A DNA stretch of 64,000 nucleotides, from the NCBI RefSeq assembly GCF_014779595.1, contig NZ_JACXZT010000019.1, positions 473,185 through 537,184 of the forward strand. Reading direction: 5' to 3'. The stretch comes from Halomonas sp. ML-15. GTDB lineage: Bacteria; Pseudomonadota; Gammaproteobacteria; Pseudomonadales; Halomonadaceae. This document shows, one piece after another, positions 1-7,184 of this stretch. The translations under genes and the position numbers were made by a program. The notes under the pieces are model-generated. The model was given only the letters and a program-made list of their open reading frames with translations. It had not been told where the DNA came from and ran no database searches. The first letter of the stretch is position 1. Every line of letters begins with the position of its first letter.

Positions 1-1092
1 GTGCAGAATGGTATCGGCAATCATGCCCTGCTCCATGATCACCACGATGCCCCGGGCCAGGCCGACGACCAGGGCGACACCCAGAAGATCGCGAGCACCG
101 TCGACGAAACTGCTGGTCAACTTTTTCTCACCCAGGCGAGCGATCAGGCCAACCACGATGGCGGCGCCAAAGAACAGCGCGCCCATTCTGGCCATCCACC
201 AGCCCTGGGTCGCGACACCCCAAATCATTACAATGAAGGTCAGAGCGAAGATAAGCAGGACAATTTTCTGGGTGCCGGTCAGGTCAAAATGGTTCAGATC
301 ATCATGGCTTTGTAAGAATAACTTGCGGTGAGCATCGCGCTGTTTGGCCACCACGGAGCGTGAAGGGTCCGCCTTAACGCGCTGGGCATAACGCATAACG
401 TAGGCGATACAGATCATCAGCCCACCAACCAACAACACTAGCCGCAGCACAATGCCATCGGTAAAGGGAATGTTCGCCGCGTTGGAGGCGATGACGGTAG
501 CGAAAGGATTAATCGTGGAGCCCAGTACGCCGATACCGGCACCGATAAGGATAACGGCGACTCCGGTTATCGCATCGTAGCCTGCCGCGATGATGATCGG
601 AATCAGAATGATATAGAACGCTAAGGTCTCTTCCGCCATGCCGTAGGTCGTGCCACCTAGCGCAAATAGCGTCATCAGGATGGGTATCATCCATATCTCT
701 CGGCCTTCCAGCCGGTGCATCACGTTACGGATACCCGTATCGATCGCGCCAGTGGCATTGATAACGCCGAGAAATCCCCCCATAAACAGCACAAATAAGG
801 CGACATCGATAGCATTGGCAACATAGCTGTCGGGATCATAGAAACCTGCTGTGGGCGCCAACATAACGTCCACAAAACCTTGAGGATTTGGCTCCACGAT
901 TTCATAGGTTCCAGGCAGTGCCACTTCTCGCCCAATGTCTTCGTTCATCGAGCGTTCATACTGCCCAGCAGGAATGACCCAGGTTAGTGCGGCCACCAGT
1001 ATTATCAATAAAAACAGTATGGTATAGGCGGTTGGAAAGCGCGAAGCCAAATCGTCTTCCGGGTTTGGCGCGGGGCTGTTCTTGTCAGCCAT
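1..1092 (-). CDS. yfcC: YfcC/DcuC-family permease (partial, C-terminus off window)
   Basis: Inner-membrane carrier of the YfcC group in the C4-dicarboxylate/basic amino acid carrier superfamily. The frame is open from the ATG at 1092 to the window edge (364 codons), so the C-terminus is missing. The N-terminus carries the family pattern FPTAYTILFLLI then WVIPAGQYER, followed by a polar loop (about residues 55-95) and a series of hydrophobic segments (about 97-120, 135-160, 170-215, 225-250, 275-310). A ribosome site AGGAGA lies 7 bases before the ATG. It is transcribed leftward with no partner gene in view. The family assignment is good. The substrate (dicarboxylate, amino acid or short-chain acid) cannot be told from sequence. 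Confidence 0.82.
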   Translation of the reverse strand, partial: MADKNSPAPNPEDDLASRFPTAYTILFLLIILVAALTWVIPAGQYERSMNEDIGREVALPGTYEIVEPNPQGFVDVMLAPTAGFYDPDSYVANAIDVALFVLFMGGFLGVINATGAIDTGIRNVMHRLEGREIWMIPILMTLFALGGTTYGMAEETLAFYIILIPIIIAAGYDAITGVAVILIGAGIGVLGSTINPFATVIASNAANIPFTDGIVLRLVLLVGGLMICIAYVMRYAQRVKADPSRSVVAKQRDAHRKLFLQSHDDLNHFDLTGTQKIVLLIFALTFIVMIWGVATQGWWMARMGALFFGAAIVVGLIARLGEKKLTSSFVDGARDLLGVALVVGLARGIVVIMEQGMIADTILH

Positions 1093-1303
1093 TACGATAT
1101 CTCCTATCCTTGGTCGTTACCGATGGCAACTGCTGCCGGTGGCGTGCATCTCAATTAGGCAAAAAACTAATTTTTCTTACCATAAATCAAGAATAGTCCA
1201 ATTAACTCCAACAAACTTGACATGCATCAAGCAAACAGTAAAAACCTTGTTCTCAATACTTATGGATTAAGCAGCCGTGCCTGAGGTACACCTTTCCAGG
1301 CGC
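1093..1303. other. Intergenic region upstream of the yfcC-like gene
   Basis: AT-rich stretch between the permease start and the terminator at 1304-1336. It should hold the leftward promoter of the permease gene, but I cannot fix a single convincing -35/-10 pair. No coding sequence or RNA gene was recognised. Confidence 0.4.
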
Positions 1304-1336
1304 CGAAAAAATAAAAAACCGGTGACTTCGCACCGG
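1304..1336 (-). terminator. Rho-independent terminator (leftward)
   Basis: Read on the minus strand, a 6-bp stem CCGGTG/CACCGG around a short CGAAGT loop is followed by a T-rich tail (TTTTTTATTTTTT). It lies just past the stop of the decayed hydroxylase gene at 1386, so it is most simply the surviving terminator of that gene. Confidence 0.8.
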
Positions 1337-1385
1337 CAAAAAGATCGAAAAGCTAGCCTGACATATCGCTTTAACACTTAACTAT

Positions 1386-1578
1386 TTAACACTCTGACCA
1401 CATCCTGATCAGGCTATTATAGGTACCCGTTAGCGCAACCGGTTCGGCATGTGCCTCGCCCAATTCATCCCTTAGTCGACGCAACGAATTTTCCATTTGG
1501 TAGCTCTGCATAAACATATAACAGCCCAAGCACTCACCCCTTGTCACCGGAGTGACTTCGTGCAGAGAGCCCGAAGGT
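1386..1578 (-). pseudogene. 3' remnant of a PKHD-type Fe(II)/2-oxoglutarate hydroxylase
   Basis: About 64 codons on the minus strand, ending at a TAA (1388-1386), read GDLPSGSLHEVTPVTRGE and then a C-terminal helix-rich tail. This matches the core of PiuC-like PKHD hydroxylases, where an iron-ligand His sits in the 'SLH.VTPVTRG' segment. The first two thirds of a normal gene (about 225 codons) are absent, and a residue or more seems missing between GDL and PSGS. The remnant abuts an unrelated rightward C-terminal fragment at about 1580, so two genes were joined head to head here with loss of material. It keeps its own terminator. It is unlikely to make a working enzyme. Confidence 0.65.
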
Positions 1579-1580
1579 AA

Positions 1581-1706
1581 GTCACCAACCCCGGCGCCGA
1601 TGCCGCCGGCGAAGCGTTCGGCCTGCCGCTGGGCTACGACCCGATCACCGACGCCATCTCCTGGCAGTCAACCCTGCTGCTGCTGGATCGCGCCCTGAAC
1701 AACTAG
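1581..1706 (+). pseudogene. Unrecognised C-terminal gene fragment
   Basis: A plus-strand frame with high-GC, host-like codon use opens after a stop at 1578 and ends at TAG 1704-1706 (about 41 residues: GEAFGLPLGYDPITDAIS, then WQSTLLLLDRALNN). It has no start codon or ribosome site, and looks like the tail of a longer protein whose front was lost in the rearrangement that also truncated the hydroxylase remnant on its left. I do not recognise the family. Confidence 0.45.
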
Positions 1707-1725
1707 GCCGCCCTCCGCGGCGGCC
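1706..1725 (+). terminator. GC-rich stem-loop after the gene fragment
   Basis: A perfect 7-bp stem GGCCGCC/GGCGGCC with a 6-base loop begins at the last base of the preceding stop codon. There is no T-tract, so intrinsic termination is uncertain, but GC stem-loops of this kind commonly mark gene ends. Confidence 0.35.
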
Positions 1726-1789
1726 ACGTATATTCGCCTCGGCACTAGGCGGAATAATGATCGCATGCGGTGCAATAGCACACGCACAA

Positions 1790-1804
1790 TGTTATGTTAT
1801 AACA
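1790..1804. promoter_or_regulatory. Zur-type operator upstream of dksA2
   Basis: TGTTATG-T-TATAACA is a 7-1-7 inverted repeat with 6 of 7 pairs, close to the gammaproteobacterial Zur core (TGTTATA...TATAACA). It ends 30 bases before the dksA2 start. Zur (with zinc) would repress the gene, and zinc starvation would release it. The motif is seen directly; Zur binding is inferred from known Zur control of the equivalent pseudomonad gene. Confidence 0.7.
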
Positions 1805-1834
1805 CCTTTAACCATATGAAGAAGAGAACCGTCG

Positions 1835-2263
1835 ATGCCCTACTCCGCGGAAGAGGCACGCTTGATCGCCATGCCCGACGAGGACTACATGAACGCCGAG
1901 CAGTTGGACTTCTTTCGCCAGCGTCTGCTCGAGGAGAAGGCGCAGGTAGAAGACCACCTGCGTGAGGTTCGCACGGCCATAGCGTCGCACGAACGCGATA
2001 GCGACGAGCTGGACCAGGCAGCCTTCGAAGAGGAGCTGCGATTGCAGCTGCGACAGGCCGACCGTGAGACACGCCTGCTGGCCAATATCGTGGAGGCCCT
2101 GCGTCGAATCGACTCGGGCGATTACGGCTACTGTGAAGAGACCGGCGAGCCAATCGGCATTCCACGCCTGCTGCTGCGCCCCACTGCCCGGCTATGCCTG
2201 GAGGCCAAGGAGCGCCAGGAGCAGCAGGAACACCACTATCGCAAGGCAAGAGGAGAGGGCTGA
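1835..2263 (+). CDS. dksA2: Zinc-independent DksA paralogue (DksA2)
   Basis: RNA polymerase secondary-channel regulator that works with ppGpp. The 142-residue protein has an acidic N-terminus, a coiled-coil region (about residues 22-90) and the DksA C-terminal zinc-finger fold. In canonical DksA the finger has four cysteines. Here the four positions are C100, T103, C121 and A124, giving C-x2-T-x17-C-x2-A, the signature of the pseudomonad DksA2 that needs no zinc. A Zur-type palindrome lies just upstream, consistent with a replacement DksA made when zinc is scarce. Start: ATG 1835 preceded by GAAGAG; an internal ATG at 1871 is possible but less likely. The gene is monocistronic and convergent with the methyltransferase gene. 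Confidence 0.9.
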   Translation: MPYSAEEARLIAMPDEDYMNAEQLDFFRQRLLEEKAQVEDHLREVRTAIASHERDSDELDQAAFEEELRLQLRQADRETRLLANIVEALRRIDSGDYGYCEETGEPIGIPRLLLRPTARLCLEAKERQEQQEHHYRKARGEG

Positions 2264-2312
2264 GCCAGGTCAGCAGCAAGGCCCTGCTCTGCGTGCCGCG
2301 TGTCTGACGCTG

Positions 2313-3122
2313 TTATCGATCGATGAGATGGTGCCGTGGGTCCAGCGGCTCGGCGGCAATCAGATAGTCGGCACCGCAGGGTAAGCCCTCCTGGCTGCGT
2401 GCAAGTGGCAAAGCCTGCGCTCGCAGCGCCTCGACATGAGCGCGCAGCGCCCCACTCAGGGCCTCATCGTCGATATACTCCAGCCGACGCAGGCACATAT
2501 CCAACTGGGTGTTGACGAAGCGTTCGCGGTAGCGAATCGGGAAGTGGCGAATCTCGCACACCCGGAATCCGGCGATGCCCAGCTGCCGCTGCACCCAGCT
2601 CACGGGGTATTCACGGTAAGGCCGCCCCCCGCTCATCAGCAGGCAGGCGTCTCGCAGGCGACCGATGCTTCGCACGATGCGCCCCGCCTCGGTCCCCGGG
2701 TCGTCAAGCACGTAGGGCTCGGTGCCGACGATATAGAGCCGCTGCTGGACATGTGGGCGGATGCGCTGCAGCACCTGCTCCTGCCAGTAGGGTGCGAAGC
2801 CCTCGATGGCGCCGATAAAGTAGTCGAGCAGTACCGTATCGAAACCTTCACCGTAGAGCAGGTCGTCCGACATCCAGTTACCGACGATGATGCGATCCTG
2901 CGCACGGCGTGCCTTGCTGACGGCCTTGCCGGCCACCTCCGCCATGGACTGCGACGCCGTCACCGCCGTCCAGCGCTCGGTGTCGAGCCCGCTGACCCAC
3001 TCCAGCGACCGGCGCCCGGTACCGGCATCGAGCAAGCTGCCCCAGGGCTGGTCGCCGTGCAGCGTCTCGATCACTTGGAAGATTGGCGACATATTGCGCT
3101 TTGGACCTTGCTCAGTGGTCAT
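2313..3122 (-). CDS. Class I SAM-dependent methyltransferase, substrate unknown
   Basis: A 269-residue cytoplasmic protein with a Rossmann-type AdoMet motif: LLDAGTGRRSLEW near residue 31 is the glycine-rich loop I, TAVTAS near 53 follows, and FDTVLLDYFIGA near 95 is the post-II region. The second half (about 130-269) is helical and not recognisable as a specific methyltransferase subfamily. The start at 3122 has only a weak GAGGG ribosome site, and an internal Met at codon 11 is an alternative. Nothing in the neighbourhood (dksA2 convergent, mgtE divergent) points to a substrate. Methyltransferase fold: good confidence; function: unknown. Confidence 0.75.
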   Translation of the reverse strand: MTTEQGPKRNMSPIFQVIETLHGDQPWGSLLDAGTGRRSLEWVSGLDTERWTAVTASQSMAEVAGKAVSKARRAQDRIIVGNWMSDDLLYGEGFDTVLLDYFIGAIEGFAPYWQEQVLQRIRPHVQQRLYIVGTEPYVLDDPGTEAGRIVRSIGRLRDACLLMSGGRPYREYPVSWVQRQLGIAGFRVCEIRHFPIRYRERFVNTQLDMCLRRLEYIDDEALSGALRAHVEALRAQALPLARSQEGLPCGADYLIAAEPLDPRHHLIDR

Positions 3123-3356
3123 CTACTCAAGCCCTCGCTAGGGGACACCCGCGTTGTCTCTGTTGGATCACCGCAGCCAGCCGCGGCCGACGGCATAAGC
3201 AACGTTATCACATCGCATTATGCATCGGCTTAACAGACCCTTGCCACCCAATAGCATCAGACAAGCGATTCGTAACGCTTGGCGTTGACGTTCATTACCC
3301 GAATGCCTAATATCCCCGCGCTGCCGAATGGCAGCGAAACCCCTGTAGAGGAATCT

Positions 3357-3455
3357 ATGGAACCTCCGAGTCGCATTTACACGACTGACAACTTGATCGA
3401 CCGCGCCGCGTCGACTGTCGTGGTGCGCCGGAGCCTGCCCCTGCCTATCCGCTAG
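3357..3455 (+). CDS. Candidate leader peptide (uORF) of mgtE
   Basis: A 32-codon frame from ATG 3357 to TAG 3453-3455, preceded by GAGGA seven bases from the start. The peptide begins MEPPSRIYTT and ends RRSLPLPIR. Its stop lies 3 bases before the left arm of the hairpin that covers the mgtE ribosome site, and proline codons sit near both ends. This layout is what a translated attenuator needs. The Salmonella mgtA leader peptide MgtL also begins MEP and contains a Pro-Leu-Pro run, but I do not claim homology. The peptide itself probably has no function beyond ribosome position sensing. Seen: frame, ribosome site and geometry. Inferred: regulation. Confidence 0.55.
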   Translation: MEPPSRIYTTDNLIDRAASTVVVRRSLPLPIR

Positions 3456-3458
3456 GCC

Positions 3459-3501
3459 GTGGTTCCTGCGCGCCCTCAAGTGACGCGCGCCAAGGAGCCA
3501 C
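3459..3501 (+). promoter_or_regulatory. SD-sequestering hairpin in the mgtE leader
   Basis: The left arm (3459-3473, GTGGTTCCTGCGCGC) pairs with the right arm (3485-3501), which contains the mgtE ribosome site AAGGAG at 3492-3497. The stem has one G-U pair and a two-base bulge, with an 11-base loop. The key left-arm segment GGTTCC (3461-3466) can instead pair with GGAGCC at 3430-3435 inside the uORF, the same six bases as at 3494-3499. Two mutually exclusive folds therefore set whether mgtE is translated, depending on ribosome position on the uORF. A smaller hairpin (3319-3336, loop GAAT) precedes the uORF. Confidence 0.6.
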
Positions 3502-3504
3502 ACC

Positions 3505-4854
3505 ATGAGCTATGCCGTTCTCGCTGCGTCCCTGCGCAGCGCTATCGAGCGCCAGGATCTCGATGCCATCCGCCAGCTGGTGGCCGAGATGCAACTCGCC
3601 GACCTCGCCGAATTCGTCCAGATCGAGCAGGAGGGGACCACCCTGTCGCTGCTCGACTACTTGCCGCAGGACAAGCGCGCCAGTGCCTTCGGCTATCTCG
3701 AGGAGGAGACCCAGGCCCAGCTCGCCAGCGAGATGAACGACGCCGAGCTGGTCGAGCTGCTCAATCATATGAGCGCTGACGAGCGCACCGACCTGTTCAA
3801 GCTACTCGACGAGCCGCGCCAGCAGAGCTTGCTACGTCGCCTGGCCCAGGCCGAGCGCGACGACCTGCGCAAGCTGGCCAGTTACGAAGAGGGCACCGCG
3901 GGGGCCGTCATGACCTCCGACTACGTGGCGGTGCCCGGCGACCTCGACGTGGCCGCGGCACTGGACAAGGTGCGCCACACCGGCCCCAACGCCGAAACCA
4001 TCTACCAGATCTACTGTGTCGATGATGAGGGACGCCTGCTCGGCACCCTGTCGCTGCGCGAGATGATCCTGGCCAACCCCTCTGCCCCGCTGGCCAGCCT
4101 GATGACCGAGGAACTGGTGGTGGCCAAGGTGGACACCCCTCAGGAGGAGGTGGCCAAGCTGATCTCACGCTACGACCTGCTGGCGCTGCCGGTGACCAAC
4201 GGCGGCGAGCGGCTGGTGGGCATCGTGACCTACGACGACGCCATGGACGTAGCCGAGGAGGAGGCCACGGAGGACATGCACAAGGGCGTCTCGGTGGGCA
4301 AGATCGAAGGTGGGCTGCGCAGCGCCAGCCTGTTCGAGCTCTACCGCAAGCGCATCGTCTGGCTGGTGCTGCTGGTGTTCGCCAATATCTTTTCCGGTGC
4401 CGGCATCGCCTACTTCGAGGAGACCATCGAGGCCTATATCGCGCTGGTCTTCTTCCTGCCGCTGCTGGTGGATAGCGGCGGTAACGCCGGCTCTCAGGCC
4501 GCGACCCTGATGGTGCGCGGCATGGCCACCGGCGACGTGCGAACCCGAGACTGGGCCAAGCTGCTGGGTCGCGAGGTGTTCGTGGCCGTCGGCCTCGGCC
4601 TGACCATGGCCCTGGCGGTCTCGGTGGTGGGCATCTTCCGCGCCGGCACCGAGATTGCCACGGTGGTGGCCATGAGCATGGTGCTGATCGTGATCATGGG
4701 CAGCCTGATCGGCATGCTGCTGCCGTTCCTGCTGCAGCGCCTGCGCTTCGACCCGGCGACCGCCTCGGCGCCGCTGGTGACCTCCATCGCCGACGGCGTG
4801 GGCGTACTGATCTACTTCGCCATCGCCACCGCGGTGCTAGGGCTGCCCGCTTGA
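3505..4854 (+). CDS. mgtE: MgtE-family magnesium channel/transporter
   Basis: Inner-membrane Mg2+ channel of 449 residues, the normal length. The order is canonical: an acidic helical MgtE N domain (about 35-130), two CBS domains (first from MTSDYVAVPGD near 136, second from MTEELVVAKVD near 199) that sense cytoplasmic Mg2+, a plug helix, then five membrane segments (about 283-449). The pore-lining signature DSGGNAGSQAATLMVRG is present near residue 325. Start ATG 3505 follows AAGGAG by 7 bases, and that ribosome site is buried in the leader hairpin. It appears to be a single-gene unit, probably controlled post-transcriptionally by its leader. Confidence 0.95.
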   Translation: MSYAVLAASLRSAIERQDLDAIRQLVAEMQLADLAEFVQIEQEGTTLSLLDYLPQDKRASAFGYLEEETQAQLASEMNDAELVELLNHMSADERTDLFKLLDEPRQQSLLRRLAQAERDDLRKLASYEEGTAGAVMTSDYVAVPGDLDVAAALDKVRHTGPNAETIYQIYCVDDEGRLLGTLSLREMILANPSAPLASLMTEELVVAKVDTPQEEVAKLISRYDLLALPVTNGGERLVGIVTYDDAMDVAEEEATEDMHKGVSVGKIEGGLRSASLFELYRKRIVWLVLLVFANIFSGAGIAYFEETIEAYIALVFFLPLLVDSGGNAGSQAATLMVRGMATGDVRTRDWAKLLGREVFVAVGLGLTMALAVSVVGIFRAGTEIATVVAMSMVLIVIMGSLIGMLLPFLLQRLRFDPATASAPLVTSIADGVGVLIYFAIATAVLGLPA

Positions 4855-4923
4855 GCCACAGGGGCGCCAGGTTCAACCGTTGCCGTTGTTCCTGACGCCC
4901 CCTCCCCTTCAGAGCAAAAGCAA

Positions 4924-4968
4924 TTGACAGACACTCGTTCCTTATATAGAACGTTCATTATAAGGAAC
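4924..4968 (+). promoter_or_regulatory. Promoter overlapped by a 32-bp palindromic operator
   Basis: TTGACA at 4924-4929 is a consensus -35; 17 bases later TAGAAC (4947-4952) can serve as -10. A 32-bp imperfect palindrome (4937-4968; 14 of 16 pairs) has outer arms GTTCCTTATA and TATAAGGAAC and a central GAACGTTC. It covers the -10 and the start point, so a bound protein would block initiation. The obvious candidate is the XRE-cupin regulator encoded 17 bases downstream (autoregulation). Confidence 0.7.
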
Positions 4969-4984
4969 GCTTAAAGGCTCCGTC

Positions 4985-5515
4985 ATGGACAAGCTCTCCC
5001 TCGGCACCCTGGGCCAGCATCTGCAGGCCCTTCGGCTTGCGCGGGGCTGGTCGCTATCGCAGCTGGCCGCCGCCGCCGGCCTTGCCAAGTCGAACCTGTC
5101 GCGCCTCGAACAGGGCAACGGCAACCCCACCCTGGACACTATCTGGCGTCTGGCGGTGCAGCTCGGCGTGCCCTTCGGCACCCTGGTAGCGCCAATCAGC
5201 GTGCCGCTGGGCGAGGATGGTGTCGAGGTGCGGCTCATCGACCAGGGCAAGGAGTCGCCCCAGGTGGATGCCTACTGGATGCGCTGTGCGCCGCATACTC
5301 TGCGCCACGCCGAGCCGCACACCCCGGGCGCCCAGGAATCCCTCACCCTGATCAGCGGCACTCTGGAGGCCGGGCCGGATGGCGCCACTCAGATGCTCTC
5401 GGCCGGCGACACCCTGACCTTCGCCGCCGACCAACCGCACGCCTATCGTACCCACGACACCTGGGCCACGCTGCTGCTGACCATCGTCTACACCGGCCAA
5501 GGAGACGCCCCATGA
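4985..5515 (+). CDS. XRE-family regulator with C-terminal cupin domain
   Basis: A 176-residue transcription factor. The N-terminal HTH_3/XRE domain (about residues 8-64; RGWSLSQLAAAAGLAKSNLS is the recognition region) is followed by a linker and a small cupin barrel (about 105-172) that would bind an effector, typically an amino acid or small acid. Its stop overlaps the azlC start (ATGA), so the three genes form one operon, and it most likely tunes azlCD export to the level of a substrate amino acid. The palindrome over its own promoter supports autoregulation. Effector not identifiable. Confidence 0.85.
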   Translation: MDKLSLGTLGQHLQALRLARGWSLSQLAAAAGLAKSNLSRLEQGNGNPTLDTIWRLAVQLGVPFGTLVAPISVPLGEDGVEVRLIDQGKESPQVDAYWMRCAPHTLRHAEPHTPGAQESLTLISGTLEAGPDGATQMLSAGDTLTFAADQPHAYRTHDTWATLLLTIVYTGQGDAP

Positions 5516-6240
5516 GCCAGGCCACCCAGACGCTGCCGCGCCCCTGGCTGAGCGGCCTGCGCGATGCGATTCCCCTGCTCGGCGGCTATGTGCCGGTCTC
5601 GATCTCTTTCGGGCTGATCGCCAGTCAAGCGGGCTTCAGCGCGTTGGAGGCCGTACTGATCTCGACGCTGCTGTATGCCGGCGCCGCACAGTTCCTGTTC
5701 GTCGGCATGGTCGCCGCGGGGTCGCCGCTGTGGCTGGTGGTCGGCATGACACTACTGATCAATCTGCGCCATGTGGTCTATGCCCCCAATATCACACCTT
5801 GGCTGACCACCAGCCGCTGGTGGCCCTGGCTGATGCATGGTCTTACCGATCAGATCTTCGCCCTGGCCCATAGCCGCCTGCCGCAGATGCCGGCGGAGCG
5901 GCGACTAGGCTGGTTTACCGGCGCCGCCCTGCTGGCCTGGTTCAGCTGGATCGGCGGCACCGCGCTGGGCGCCGTGGCCGGCGAAGAGCTGACCCGCCGC
6001 TGGCCGCTACTCGGTGAAGTCATGCCGTTTGCCATGCCGGCGCTGTTCCTGGTGCTGCTGGCACCGCGCTTCACCTCCCGACGCTGGTCCCTGGCACTGT
6101 TCAGCAGTATCGCCATCGCCTTGCTGCTCAACGTCTCCGGACTGGCCAATGCGGCGATTCCCCTGGCCGCCGCCTGCGGCGCCGCCTGTTTCTATCTGGT
6201 GAAGTCCGACGCCACTGCCCGAGGAGGCCGTCATGAGTAA
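5512..6240 (+). CDS. azlC: AzlC-family branched-chain amino acid exporter, large subunit
   Basis: A 242-residue inner-membrane protein with about seven hydrophobic segments. Typical AzlC features are the N-terminal DAIPLLGGYVPVSISFG, then LLYAGAAQFLFVGM, and NLRHVVYAPNI in the first third. AzlC with AzlD exports branched-chain amino acids and their analogues (YgaZH in E. coli exports valine). It starts at ATG 5512 inside the stop of the regulator gene, with ribosome site AAGGAG upstream, and overlaps azlD by 8 bases, so the subunits are translationally coupled. Confidence 0.9.
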   Translation: MSQATQTLPRPWLSGLRDAIPLLGGYVPVSISFGLIASQAGFSALEAVLISTLLYAGAAQFLFVGMVAAGSPLWLVVGMTLLINLRHVVYAPNITPWLTTSRWWPWLMHGLTDQIFALAHSRLPQMPAERRLGWFTGAALLAWFSWIGGTALGAVAGEELTRRWPLLGEVMPFAMPALFLVLLAPRFTSRRWSLALFSSIAIALLLNVSGLANAAIPLAAACGAACFYLVKSDATARGGRHE

Positions 6241-6571
6241 CGCGCTATGGCTCGCCATGCTCGCCACTGCGCTGGGCACCCTGCTGATGCGGCTGCTACC
6301 GCTGCTGTGGATGCGCCGCCGCCTGGCGCGGCTCGATGCCGACGATGACGGCCTCGATGCCATGCCCCAGTGGCTCGGTATCCTCGGCCCCTTGATGATC
6401 GCCGCGGTGCTGGGTGTCTCGCTGGTGCCCACCACGACCGACGCAACGTCCTGGCTCGCTACCGCCATTGGCGTAATCGCGACCCTGGCGGTGTGGTGGC
6501 GACTGCGCTCGCTGGGCTGGCCGATTGCCGCCGGGGTGGCGACCTATGGGGTGGTGATGCTCTTGGGGTAA
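6233..6571 (+). CDS. azlD: AzlD-family exporter, small subunit
   Basis: A 112-residue membrane protein with about four hydrophobic segments and the family pattern GTLLMRLLPLLWMRRR near the N-terminus. It is the obligatory small partner of AzlC in branched-chain amino acid export. The ATG at 6233 lies within the end of azlC, with GAGGAGG just ahead. It closes the regulator-azlC-azlD operon. No clear terminator was seen in the 140 bases before the next gene. Confidence 0.9.
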   Translation: MSNALWLAMLATALGTLLMRLLPLLWMRRRLARLDADDDGLDAMPQWLGILGPLMIAAVLGVSLVPTTTDATSWLATAIGVIATLAVWWRLRSLGWPIAAGVATYGVVMLLG

Positions 6572-6713
6572 AGCTCTCTCCAGCCCCTCGTTGAAAGGAG
6601 TGGCAGCCATGTGCAAGAGTGCTAAAGTTACTATGCTGCCCCCTGAGCATTACCCCACGGCGGTAAACACAAAGGAATGTCACCACTTCTCGTGGTCAGA
6701 AAAGGGACGTCCG

Positions 6714-7184
6714 ATGAAGATCAAACACTCCATCTATGCTGGAATCGCTCTGCTTGCCCTCGTCATTACGACCACTGCTCAGGCCGAGGAACCGCTAGCA
6801 GAAGCCGAACTCAGCAGCGGCCTGGCCATCGGCCAGGTGACTGAGGCCAACCGTTCCGACGGGGTCCTTACCGTTAGGGTTAGCTTTGCCGCGCCGGAAG
6901 GTGCAAACAACCGCAGCGAGCAGGAGCAGATCTACCATCGAATTAGCGGCAACACTTACCGTGAAGAGTTTTATATCCTCGCTGGCGAGAACCGCCATCT
7001 GCTGCTGGCCGACACCGAAGGCACACCTCTCACCATCCCATCGCTGCAGATCACCCGGGACGGCGATACAGTGCGCGGGGCTTGGTGGGGCAAATTTCCC
7101 GCCCCCGAAGAGGACATAACGAGCTTCTCGCTGGCCCTTCCTGGCGGCATGCTCTTCGATAACGTCCAGATCAGCGATGAATAG
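6714..7184 (+). CDS. Small exported protein of unknown function
   Basis: A 156-residue protein beginning with a clear signal peptide (MKIKHSIYAGIALLALV, cleavage probably after AQA near residue 24). The mature part is about 130 residues, acidic and predicted beta-rich, with no recognised domain and no cysteines. Start ATG 6714 is chosen because it gives the signal peptide and has AAGGGA 7 bases upstream; the frame is open to 6591 but that extension is not signal-like. The end overlaps the next gene (7177) by 8 bases, so the two periplasmic/envelope proteins are probably co-translated and may act together. Confidence 0.65.
   Translation: MKIKHSIYAGIALLALVITTTAQAEEPLAEAELSSGLAIGQVTEANRSDGVLTVRVSFAAPEGANNRSEQEQIYHRISGNTYREEFYILAGENRHLLLADTEGTPLTIPSLQITRDGDTVRGAWWGKFPAPEEDITSFSLALPGGMLFDNVQISDE

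Noticed and set aside
1706-1725. The GC-rich stem as a full rho-independent terminator
   Set aside because: No T-tract follows; kept only as a low-confidence stem-loop.
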